Source of the DNA: Acidiphilium sp.
GTDB lineage: Bacteria; Pseudomonadota; Alphaproteobacteria; Acetobacterales; Acetobacteraceae
Assembly: GCA_027449105.1 (NCBI GenBank)
Contig: DAIDMG010000016.1
Span: forward strand, 1-33,638
Reading direction: 5' to 3'
DNA length: 33,638 nucleotides
Each line of letters begins with the position of its first letter. The first letter of the stretch is position 1. Below, one piece after another: positions 1 through 6,478 of this stretch. The notes beneath the pieces were generated by a model. It searched no databases. It was not told the origin of the DNA and saw only the letters and a list, made by a program, of their open reading frames with translations. The position numbers and the translations under genes are program-made.

Positions 1-2
1 GC

Positions 3-548
3 GAGGTCAATGAGGCCCTGGTCCGCCAGTTGCATCGTTGCGACTTCATCGAACCCGCCGACAATGTCGTGCTCGTCGGCGGCCCGGGCACGGGCAAAAC
101 CCACATCGCCACCGCGCTCGGCGTGCAGGCCGTCGAGCATCACAAAAAGCGCGTCCGCTTCTTCTCCACCGTCGAGCTGGTAAATGCTCTGGAGCAGGAA
201 AAGGCTCAGGGAAAGGCTGGGCAAATCGCCGGCCGTCTGATCCATGCCGACCTCGTCATCCTCGATGAGCTTGGCTATCTGCCCTTCAGCGCCTCAGGCG
301 GAGCTTTGCTGTTCCATCTGCTCAGCAAGCTCTACGAGCGCACCAGCGTCGTCATCACCACCAACCTGAGCTTCAGCGAATGGTCCGCCGTCTTCGGCGA
401 CGCCAAGATGACCACCGCGCTCCTCGATCGCCTCACCCACCACTGCCATATCCTCGAGACCGGAAATGACAGCTTCAGGTTCAGAAATAGCTCCGTGCAG
501 AAATCCCAAAAAAGAAAGGAGAAAAATCCAGCCTTGACCCCATCATGA
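3..548 (+). CDS. istB: IstB-like ATP-binding transposition helper (5' partial)
   Basis: AAA+ ATPase that assists the IS21 transposase IstA in target selection. The frame is open to the left edge, so the N-terminus is missing; about 181 codons remain before the TGA at 546-548. A Walker A loop (GGPGTGKTH) lies at bases 78-104 and a Walker B segment (LVILDELGY) about 60 residues later. A sensor-type [10 protein letters not shown] stretch and the closing [21 protein letters not shown] are standard for IstB. The TTG at 30 is an internal codon, not the true start. The C-terminus looks complete, with a lysine-rich tail. Confidence 0.9.
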   Translation, partial: EVNEALVRQLHRCDFIEPADNVVLVGGPGTGKTHIATALGVQAVEHHKKRVRFFSTVELVNALEQEKAQGKAGQIAGRLIHADLVILDELGYLPFSASGGALLFHLLSKLYERTSVVITTNLSFSEWSAVFGDAKMTTALLDRLTHHCHILETGNDSFRFRNSSVQKSQKRKEKNPALTPS

Positions 549-571
549 AACTCAAATCATAAACTATGGGC

Positions 572-614
572 GGGTCAAATCTCGATGGAATCCCCGGGTC
601 AGATCTCAGCGGAA
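572..614 (+). repeat. Tandem 19-base repeats in the IS21 right end
   Basis: GGGTCAAATCTCGATGGAA (572-590) and GGGTCAGATCTCAGCGGAA (596-614) match at 16 of 19 bases with a 24-base period. IS21-family ends usually carry such multiple repeats as transposase binding sites. They lie between the istB stop and the presumed element tip. Confidence 0.65.
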
Positions 615-776
615 ATCAACACACAGGTCATCCCGGCAACGGTCAATGAGCCACAAGACCCCCCCACGACCAAGAGACAATGTCTTTACGCGCTCGGAGT
701 GGCGAAGCGATGGCCCAAGCAGCCAGGGTGGCCGCACTGCCGTGGACACCATGTGGACACCACGACAGAAAAGCGA

Positions 777-798
777 AAGGCCGCCTTGCGGCGGCCTT
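777..798 (-). terminator. Rho-independent terminator after tRNA-Gly
   Basis: A perfect 9-bp stem (AAGGCCGCC / GGCGGCCTT) closes a 4-base TTGC/GCAA loop. On the minus strand it is followed by TTTCGCTTTTCTG, a broken T-rich tract. It starts about 30 bases after the 3' end of tRNA-Gly, on the same strand, and is its likely terminator. Confidence 0.7.
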
Positions 799-829
799 CT
801 CATAACGCTCTGATTTCCCAAGGGAAACT

Positions 830-904
830 TGGAGCGGGCGAAGGGATTCGAACCCTCGACCCCAACCTTGGCAAGGTTGTGCTCTACCCCTGAGCTACGC
901 CCGC
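830..904 (-). tRNA. tRNA-Gly (anticodon GCC)
   Basis: The minus strand folds into a full cloverleaf of 75 nt including an encoded CCA (830-832). The acceptor arm is GCGGGCG/CGCCCGC, the D arm GCTC...GAGC, and the anticodon arm CAACC-TTGCCAA-GGTTG, which reads GCC. A 5-base variable region and a T arm with loop TTCGAAT follow. All stems pair, with one G-T in the T stem. It is monocistronic and has its own terminator at 777-798. Confidence 0.97.
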
Positions 905-1053
905 GTTCTGCACTCCCGATACAAGGCCGCAGCCCCGATTGCAAGCGGCCGGGCGATCGCCTAGATCAATCCTATCAGAGGCTACTGATAACCGTCCGCC
1001 TTGTGCGAGCGTCAATTATTTTGTTCGTCTGAGATCAAGATCGGATTAGCACC

Positions 1054-1986
1054 ATGGACCCGAACCCGCGCCCACAAAGCGCCGCCGGAGCGACGGCACC
1101 TTCGATTATCGATGGTGACCAGACCAGCTTCATGAAGGATGTCATTGAGGCATCGCGTAACGTACCAGTACTTGTGGATTTTTGGGCAAACTGGTGCGGC
1201 CCGTGCAAAACTCTGACTCCAATTCTGGAGAAAACCGTCCAGGCAATGGGTGGTAAGGTGCGCCTAGTGAAGATCGACGTTGACCGAAATCGGGCTCTCG
1301 TTGAACAGCTTGCTGGCCTGGGCTTGCCGATGCAGTCAATCCCGACCGTGGCGGCGTTTTGGAAGGGACAAATCGCTGATCTGTTCCAGGGTGCGCTGCC
1401 AGAAAGCGAGGTACGTCGCTTCGTGGACGCGTTGCTAAAGCTTGCCGGCTCCAGTGCCCCGGCAGCCGATCTGATCGGCGAGGCGCGCGCTGCGCTTCAA
1501 TCCGGAGCCTTTGACCGAGCCGCTGCACTATTTCATGCCGCGATCGAGGAAGACCCCGACAAGCCGGAAGCGTGGGCTGGCTTGGCCCGTGCGCAACTCG
1601 ACGGCGGCGACGACGAACAGGCTGAAAACACCTTGGCCAGCGTCCCTGCAAAGCTCGCTGAACACAGCGAAATAGCAGGCGCACGAGCAGCTGTTGCACT
1701 AACCCGGGAAGGTCGCAAAGCCAGCCTCGCGCGCGCAGAACTGGAAGCCCGCGTTGCCGCCGACCCCAATGACCATGAAGCGCGGTTCGATCTTGCCACA
1801 GCCCTGAACGCTGCCGGTGAACGCGATGCCGCCGCAGAGGCATTGCTCAGCATCATGCGCAAACAACGCCAATGGCACGATGATGCCGCACGTCGGCAAC
1901 TTCTTAAATTCTTTGAAGCTTGGGGCGTTGAAGATCCAGCAACGGTTGCGGCGCGCCGGAAACTGTCGGCGCTCCTGTTTAGTTGA
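1054..1986 (+). CDS. cnoX: CnoX-type thioredoxin with TPR domain
   Basis: A 310-residue protein with an N-terminal thioredoxin fold (about 18-130) and a C-terminal tetratricopeptide-like helical domain (about 140-310), the architecture of CnoX/YbbN co-chaperones. These hold unfolded, oxidatively damaged proteins and pass them to GroEL or DnaK. The active site is intact as WCGPC at residues 47-51, so, unlike the E. coli protein, it should also be redox active; this is reported for alphaproteobacterial CnoX. The cis-proline motif SIPT is present near residue 106. There is no signal peptide, so it is cytoplasmic. The ATG at 1054 has only a weak upstream GGATTAG. It stands alone between the tRNA and a long gap. 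Confidence 0.85.
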   Translation: MDPNPRPQSAAGATAPSIIDGDQTSFMKDVIEASRNVPVLVDFWANWCGPCKTLTPILEKTVQAMGGKVRLVKIDVDRNRALVEQLAGLGLPMQSIPTVAAFWKGQIADLFQGALPESEVRRFVDALLKLAGSSAPAADLIGEARAALQSGAFDRAAALFHAAIEEDPDKPEAWAGLARAQLDGGDDEQAENTLASVPAKLAEHSEIAGARAAVALTREGRKASLARAELEARVAADPNDHEARFDLATALNAAGERDAAAEALLSIMRKQRQWHDDAARRQLLKFFEAWGVEDPATVAARRKLSALLFS

Positions 1987-2340
1987 TGACAAATCACGGC
2001 ATCCCGCATCTTTGGCGCCTCCTGGTTGATCGCGCCCGCAAAGACGGGTCCAGGGCGATTACTACGAACTCTTTTTACCCAAGAAACTTCGGATGGTTTC
2101 GAGCTGCGCTGTCCAGCTCGGCAGCAAAAAAGCGTCCGCCACTGCAAACCAGTCTCCGGGACTGTCCAACCGAATACAAAGAAGCCCCGAAACCGTATTG
2201 AAATGGTGCCGCTTAACCCACCCGGCCTTAGATTTTTAGCCGCGGGCCGTGATGTTAACACATATAGCCGTCGCTCTGGATGATTCGTGTAACTTTGTGT
2301 GAGAGCGCAACCACGCTACATTAATTTGTACCTAAGAAAA

Positions 2341-2384
2341 CGCTGTCGGCCTAAGAGGAGACATTTTTTCCCTCCCGAACAGCG
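2341..2384. other. Candidate structured element (long hairpin)
   Basis: CGCTGTCGG (2341-2349) pairs with CCG-A-ACAGCG (2375-2384), giving a 9-bp stem with one bulged A. Inside it, GAGG (2355-2358) pairs with CCTC (2371-2374) directly beside the outer stem, leaving a loop that contains a run of six T. It could be the body of a small RNA or a terminator-like structure. No known RNA family is recognised. Confidence 0.3.
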
Positions 2385-2411
2385 CTCCAATCGCAACGAC
2401 AACGCGCTACC

Positions 2412-2439
2412 CATATCATAGGCAGCGCACAATGATATG
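2412..2439. repeat. Perfect 8-bp inverted repeat (possible operator)
   Basis: CATATCAT (2412-2419) and ATGATATG (2432-2439) are perfect inverted copies separated by 12 bases; the centres are about two helical turns apart. It lies 225 bases upstream of the M20 dipeptidase start. It could be a dimer-binding operator or a weak hairpin; no regulator can be assigned. Confidence 0.3.
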
Positions 2440-2663
2440 ATGTTTCACGTGGATAAATGACCACTCGCGTCGATGGGCGTTAAGTTTAAATACATACATT
2501 GCCGATCTACAGATCATCTTCTGCCTTGTGCGACAACGTTGCCGCCGCTCCCAAGACCTGTTAACGTTTTGCACAAACGTGACGTCTGATAGCGTCGCAC
2601 TGTCTTCGCGCCGCAACATGTCGTTGCACGATTTCCCGGGTTGAGCATTTTGACGGAAGCGCT

Positions 2664-4055
2664 ATGACAAGTTCTCCAATTGATGCAGTGCTAGGCTTTA
2701 TCGATAATAACATCAGCCAATCCTGTGAGCGCTGGTTCGATCTTTTGCGCATTCCATCCGTCAGCGCACAACCTGCCCACAAAGCCGACTGTATACGGGC
2801 TGCCAAACATTTGCGTAACGTTCTTACCGAGATGGGCTTTGCTGCGCGCTTATCTGAAACTGATGGCCTGCCCGGTGTGATCGCTACCCATCACCACGCT
2901 GGCGCCCGTGTCCCGCGTGTCCTGTTCTACGGCCATTACGATGTACAACCTGCAGATCCGTACGAACTTTGGAGCGCTGGCCCGTTCGATCCACAACTTG
3001 TCGATGGCCCTCACGGCAAACGCGTCGTGGCCCGAGGTGCAGTCGATGACAAAGGCCAGGTCATGCTGTTCCTCGAGGCAATCCGGGCCCATCTGGCAGT
3101 GAATAAATCACTACCGGTCAATCTCACCGTTCTGATAGAAGGCGAAGAAGAATGTGGAAGCCCGTCGCTCAATGCGCTGCTGGAGCAAGAACGCGCAATG
3201 CTTTCCGCAGATTTCGTTCTTGTCGCTGACACAAACATGTGGGACATCGACACACCAGCGATCACGACCTCCTTGCGTGGGTTAGCTGCAATCGAAATGA
3301 ACATCACCGGCCCAAACCGGGATTTGCATTCCGGATTGTTTGGCGGGCCATCTCTGAACCCCATTCGAGCACTAACACGGATTCTAGGAGACCTCTTTGA
3401 CGAAAACGGCACAATTCGAATCCCCGAATTCTACGATGGAATCCTCGGGATGCCACAAGATGTTCTACGATCTTGGAAAGAAACGGGATTCGATGAGACT
3501 GCCTGGCTCAGCGCCATTGGCTTACACCAAGCTAGCGGTGAACACGGCAAATCAGTTCTCGAGCAGATCTGGGGACGACCGACCGCAGAAATCAACGGTA
3601 TTTATGGGGGCTACCAAGGAGATGGCAGCAAAACGGTTATTCCCAGCCAGGCTGGCGCAAAGCTGACCTTTCGCCTTGTGCCCGGGCAAGAGCCGCAGCG
3701 GATTCTTGATAACTTCAAACGGTTCGTTAATGAACGCCTGCTGCCCGACGCACAAGTTCACTTTAAAATACACGCCGCATCGGCCGGGATCGTCGTTCCC
3801 ATCGACGCCCCCTTCGTACGGGCCGCTCGCCAAGCGCTCGAACAGGAATTTGGCCGACCACCGGTGCTTGCAGGCTGCGGCGCATCGATTCCGGTCGTAG
3901 AAGCATTCGAGCGCCAACTTGGATTAAAGACACTCTTGGTCGGTTTCGGCCTGGACGACGATCAGGTACATTCTCCAAATGAGAAATTCGAGATTCGTTG
4001 CTTTCATCGAGGCATGCGTGCTGAAGCGCGCATGCTAACGGCTTTCGGCTCCTGA
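2664..4055 (+). CDS. M20 family dipeptidase
   Basis: A 463-residue zinc hydrolase of the M20 (ArgE/DapE/CPG2/carnosinase) family, in the subgroup usually annotated as dipeptidase. The two-metal site is complete: H91 and D93 (GHYDVQP), bridging D129 (AVDDKG), catalytic E161 with E162 (EGEEECGSP), D189 (VADTN) and a late His in VHSPNEKF. The dimerisation domain inserts at about residues 205-360 (starting near RDLHSGLFGG). There is no signal peptide, so it probably cleaves peptides or amide-linked amino acids in the cytoplasm; the exact substrate cannot be read from sequence. The ATG is preceded by GACGGAAGCGCT, a fair ribosome site. It is flanked by non-coding stretches and appears monocistronic. 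Confidence 0.9.
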   Translation: MTSSPIDAVLGFIDNNISQSCERWFDLLRIPSVSAQPAHKADCIRAAKHLRNVLTEMGFAARLSETDGLPGVIATHHHAGARVPRVLFYGHYDVQPADPYELWSAGPFDPQLVDGPHGKRVVARGAVDDKGQVMLFLEAIRAHLAVNKSLPVNLTVLIEGEEECGSPSLNALLEQERAMLSADFVLVADTNMWDIDTPAITTSLRGLAAIEMNITGPNRDLHSGLFGGPSLNPIRALTRILGDLFDENGTIRIPEFYDGILGMPQDVLRSWKETGFDETAWLSAIGLHQASGEHGKSVLEQIWGRPTAEINGIYGGYQGDGSKTVIPSQAGAKLTFRLVPGQEPQRILDNFKRFVNERLLPDAQVHFKIHAASAGIVVPIDAPFVRAARQALEQEFGRPPVLAGCGASIPVVEAFERQLGLKTLLVGFGLDDDQVHSPNEKFEIRCFHRGMRAEARMLTAFGS

Positions 4056-4269
4056 CCAACGCTGACGCTACCCGACATCTCGCCTTGATCTGAACGGTGC
4101 CCGAGCATCGACTCTCGTTCCAAGTAGCCAAGTCCGCTATTCCCACAGCTCCCGTTAACCCAGACTCGGGCCAGAGCAAGCCGGACCGCGCAATCGCGGC
4201 GCATGGACTTGCCTATTGCGCCTGAGGCAATCGTTGCTTGATCAGATTGGCTGACAGTTTCGTACGACT

Positions 4270-4668
4270 CTACTCCTTCTCGGTACGATCCAGATGTTCA
4301 GTGATCGCGCCAAGAACAAAGGCTGCAAGGATCAGCTTGGCAGGTTCCTTGGATATTAGACGCCGTGCCAGAACAAACAGTTCCGCTACAACTGCCAACC
4401 GTCCGGCGTTCACCAATGTCCGGGGTCGATGACGCCAGCGGTACGAACCACCGACGGATGCAAGCAATCCTAACAACAGAAATCCTGCACTGAATCCTAA
4501 TAATGTGGGCACCGCGCCTACATCACGTGCAGCTATGATGAAACCAGCCGCCAAAAGGAGCAAAATGCCAAGAAAGCCGCAACAAATGGCGATGAACATC
4601 ATGACAACCCGATCGCGCAGTGCAGCAACCACACCACGATCAAGTAGCATCGCCGCAAGCCGCTTCAT
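4270..4668 (-). CDS. Small integral membrane protein paired with a DUF883-like gene
   Basis: A predicted 132-residue protein with two clear hydrophobic segments (about 24-46 and 54-77) and a third weaker one near the C-terminus (about 108-125). The N-terminus and the inter-helix loops are rich in Arg. I do not recognise the family with certainty. The arrangement behind a DUF883/YqjD-like gene recalls the E. coli yqjD-yqjE pair, where YqjE is a holin-like membrane protein; this is an analogy. I chose the ATG at 4668, 7 bases after the upstream stop; the frame stays open further 5' over the end of the preceding gene, but that part is Arg/Ser-rich and looks like shadow sequence. Translation is probably coupled to the upstream gene. 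Confidence 0.65.
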   Translation of the reverse strand: MKRLAAMLLDRGVVAALRDRVVMMFIAICCGFLGILLLLAAGFIIAARDVGAVPTLLGFSAGFLLLGLLASVGGSYRWRHRPRTLVNAGRLAVVAELFVLARRLISKEPAKLILAAFVLGAITEHLDRTEKE

Positions 4669-4675
4669 ATTGCGC

Positions 4676-4999
4676 TCAATACCGCCCCGGCGATCGACGC
4701 AGTATTTTTGCAAGAAGGAAGCCAAGACTGAAGGCAAGTCCGAGGGCCGCGATCGGTTGCTCCTGGACAAAGCTCGTGGCCTGTCCCGCCGCATTCTTTC
4801 CCTCCTTGCTCAGCCGATCAGCCAGGTCTCGCACCTCCTGATTGAGTCGTTTGACACGCTCATCAGCTGCTACCCGCTCAACCGCCTCCTCAGTCATCCC
4901 CATAAGTCGATCACGGAGAACGTTAATCAGACCAGCGAGCTGGTCCAATTGCTGACCAACGGTGGTAACTCCATCCAACTTACCTGTATCTTCGTTCAT
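4676..4999 (-). CDS. DUF883/YqjD-like membrane-anchored protein
   Basis: A 107-residue protein made of a long amphipathic, charged helix (about 10-75) and one C-terminal membrane segment (about 85-100) that ends in basic residues (KILRRS). This is the layout of the ElaB/YqjD/DUF883 family, C-tail-anchored inner-membrane proteins that in E. coli bind ribosomes in stationary phase. The ATG has a strong ribosome site, GAAGGAGATGCCGAG. It starts 82 bases after the ntrX stop on the same strand. Inverted repeats between the two genes (for example GGGTTGA 5043-5049 with TCAACCC 5062-5068) could partly separate them. Confidence 0.75.
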   Translation of the reverse strand: MNEDTGKLDGVTTVGQQLDQLAGLINVLRDRLMGMTEEAVERVAADERVKRLNQEVRDLADRLSKEGKNAAGQATSFVQEQPIAALGLAFSLGFLLAKILRRSPGRY

Positions 5000-5080
5000 C
5001 TCGGCATCTCCTTCACGATCCGAAACATTCGAGTCAGGTGTGGGGTTGATGAGCTGTCAGTTCAACCCAGGAACGGAAAA

Positions 5081-6478
5081 TCAGGTTCCGTTTGTTCGGT
5101 CTTCAGCCCCAACGCCTAGCTGCTTGAGCTTTCTATGCAGCGCGCTTCGCTCCATACCAACGAACTGCGCGGTCCGACTGATATTCCCTCCAAAACGTAG
5201 CAGTTGCGCCTGAAGATACTGCGTCTCGAACACGTCGCGTGCTTCGCGCAATGGCAACGCCATGATGTCGGCAAGAGGGTCGATGGAAAGCGCACGCGGT
5301 GCGTGCGAACTGATGTCGTTGGGTAGTTGGTCCGCATGAAACGCTTCTCCGGCCTTACCTGGATGCATGATCATGAGCCAGTCGATGACATTGCGAAGCT
5401 GACGAACGTTGCCTGGCCAATCATGGGCCTGCAATGCCGCGAGCGAGTCGGAAGCAAGAACACGGGGAGGCAAGCCCGACGTCTCTGCCGCTCGCCGCAG
5501 GAAAAGTTCGGCAAGTTCTGGGATATCCTCCCGCCGCTCTCGTAGACTTGGCACGCGCAAGGGCACAACCGCCAGCCGGTAATAAAGATCTTGGCGCATC
5601 CGCCCTCGTGCAATCTGTTCTTGGAGATCTCGCGTCGAGCTGGCAATAATACGAACGTCAACCTTGATACGTGGGCCTCCGCCTAGCCGCTCAAAACTTT
5701 GGTCCTGCAAGACCCGTACGATTTTCCCCTGAGTTTCAAGCGGCATGTCAGCAATCTCGTCGAGCAGTAACGTACCGCCGTGCGCACGCTCCAGCACACC
5801 AGCTCGACGCGACTGCCCGGATCCATCAATACCAATTTCGGTGCCAAACAGCTCAGCCTCGAAACGCTCGGGCGCCAGAGTGGCGCCATTCAATACTACG
5901 AACGGACCGGCAGCGCGTTTTGATTGGGCATGGATCATCCGTGCGACCACTTCCTTGCCTACTCCGGCCGCGCCACTGAGCAAGATTCGTGACCCAGTGG
6001 GAGCCGCCTTCTCGACAGCGTGACGAAGGGCGTTGATCGCTGGGCTTGACCCCGTCAGACTGGTTTCTGGACCTGCCCGGAGTCGCAGTTCCGCGTTTTC
6101 CGCAGCCAGCCGAGCCGCCTCCAACGCACGCTGCACCACCAATAACAACCTGTCGGACTTGAACGGCTTTTCGATAAAGTCATAAGCACCACGCTGGATC
6201 GCGTTCACAGCCATTTCGATCGTGCCGTGGCCTGAAATCATCACCACGGGCAGTTCAGGATTCTCGCTGCGGATCGCGTCTAAGATGCCGATCCCATCCA
6301 TGGTCGAGTTCTGAAGCCACACGTCGAGGATCATCAGGTCGGGTCGGCGTTCCTGGAAAGCCGCAAGTGCCTCCTCCGCCGAACCCGCCTTACGTGTTTC
6401 ATATCCTTCGTCACTTAGAATTGCGTCGACCAACAGCCTGATATCGGGCTCGTCATCGACGATCAGGATTTCAGTCAT
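5081..6478 (-). CDS. ntrX: NtrX, nitrogen/redox response regulator (AAA+ type)
   Basis: A 465-residue response regulator, partner of NtrY. It has a receiver domain (about 1-120, phospho-acceptor D52 in MILDVW), an AAA+ domain (about 140-370) with Walker A-like GAAGVGKE (169-176) and Walker B LLLDE, and a C-terminal Fis-type helix-turn-helix. Where sigma54 activators carry GAFTGA, this protein has a degenerate segment around residues 215-225 (IGIDGSGQSR). It should therefore not remodel sigma54 and may act with sigma70, as described for other alphaproteobacterial NtrX. The ATG at 6478 overlaps the ntrY stop by 8 bases (ATGACTGA) and follows GGGGTG; the ATG five codons upstream gives a longer, less typical N-terminus. 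It is the last gene of the ntr run. Confidence 0.93.
   Translation of the reverse strand: MTEILIVDDEPDIRLLVDAILSDEGYETRKAGSAEEALAAFQERRPDLMILDVWLQNSTMDGIGILDAIRSENPELPVVMISGHGTIEMAVNAIQRGAYDFIEKPFKSDRLLLVVQRALEAARLAAENAELRLRAGPETSLTGSSPAINALRHAVEKAAPTGSRILLSGAAGVGKEVVARMIHAQSKRAAGPFVVLNGATLAPERFEAELFGTEIGIDGSGQSRRAGVLERAHGGTLLLDEIADMPLETQGKIVRVLQDQSFERLGGGPRIKVDVRIIASSTRDLQEQIARGRMRQDLYYRLAVVPLRVPSLRERREDIPELAELFLRRAAETSGLPPRVLASDSLAALQAHDWPGNVRQLRNVIDWLMIMHPGKAGEAFHADQLPNDISSHAPRALSIDPLADIMALPLREARDVFETQYLQAQLLRFGGNISRTAQFVGMERSALHRKLKQLGVGAEDRTNGT

Larger units (their letters stand above)
1..622 (+). mobile_element. IS21-family insertion sequence, right end (partial)
   Basis: The window opens inside an IS21-type element: the 3' part of its istB helper gene, then about 74 non-coding bases that contain two near-identical 19-base repeats and finish near the sequence AAATCAACACA. 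Tandem terminal repeats next to a TGT...ACA-type tip are typical of IS21 ends, where the transposase binds. The istA transposase gene and the left end lie outside the window, so activity cannot be judged. The exact right border (about 621-623) is inferred; no target-site duplication can be checked. Confidence 0.7.
1987..2663. other. 677-base gap without a recognised gene
   Basis: No reading frame here resembles a known protein, and the longest frames lack convincing start sites. From about 2281 the base composition becomes AT-richer, as expected for a promoter region of the downstream M20 gene. The region contains a branched hairpin at 2341-2384 and a perfect 8-bp inverted repeat at 2412-2439. 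It could hold a small RNA or a long regulated leader, or be the remains of a decayed gene. I see no clear -35/-10 pair. Confidence 0.5.

Noticed and set aside
1982-1996. A second FNR box after cnoX (TTGATGACAAATCA)
   Set aside because: The right half reads AATCA instead of ATCAA, and it overlaps the cnoX stop with no gene suitably placed.
1533-2261. A 242-codon minus frame over the end of cnoX and the following gap
   Set aside because: It is a mirror of the well-supported cnoX gene, is rich in Ser/Ala/Arg and has no family likeness.
4505-5119. A 204-codon plus frame opposite the DUF883 pair
   Set aside because: It is Ser/Arg-rich, lacks a ribosome site and lies opposite two genes with clear membrane or coiled character.
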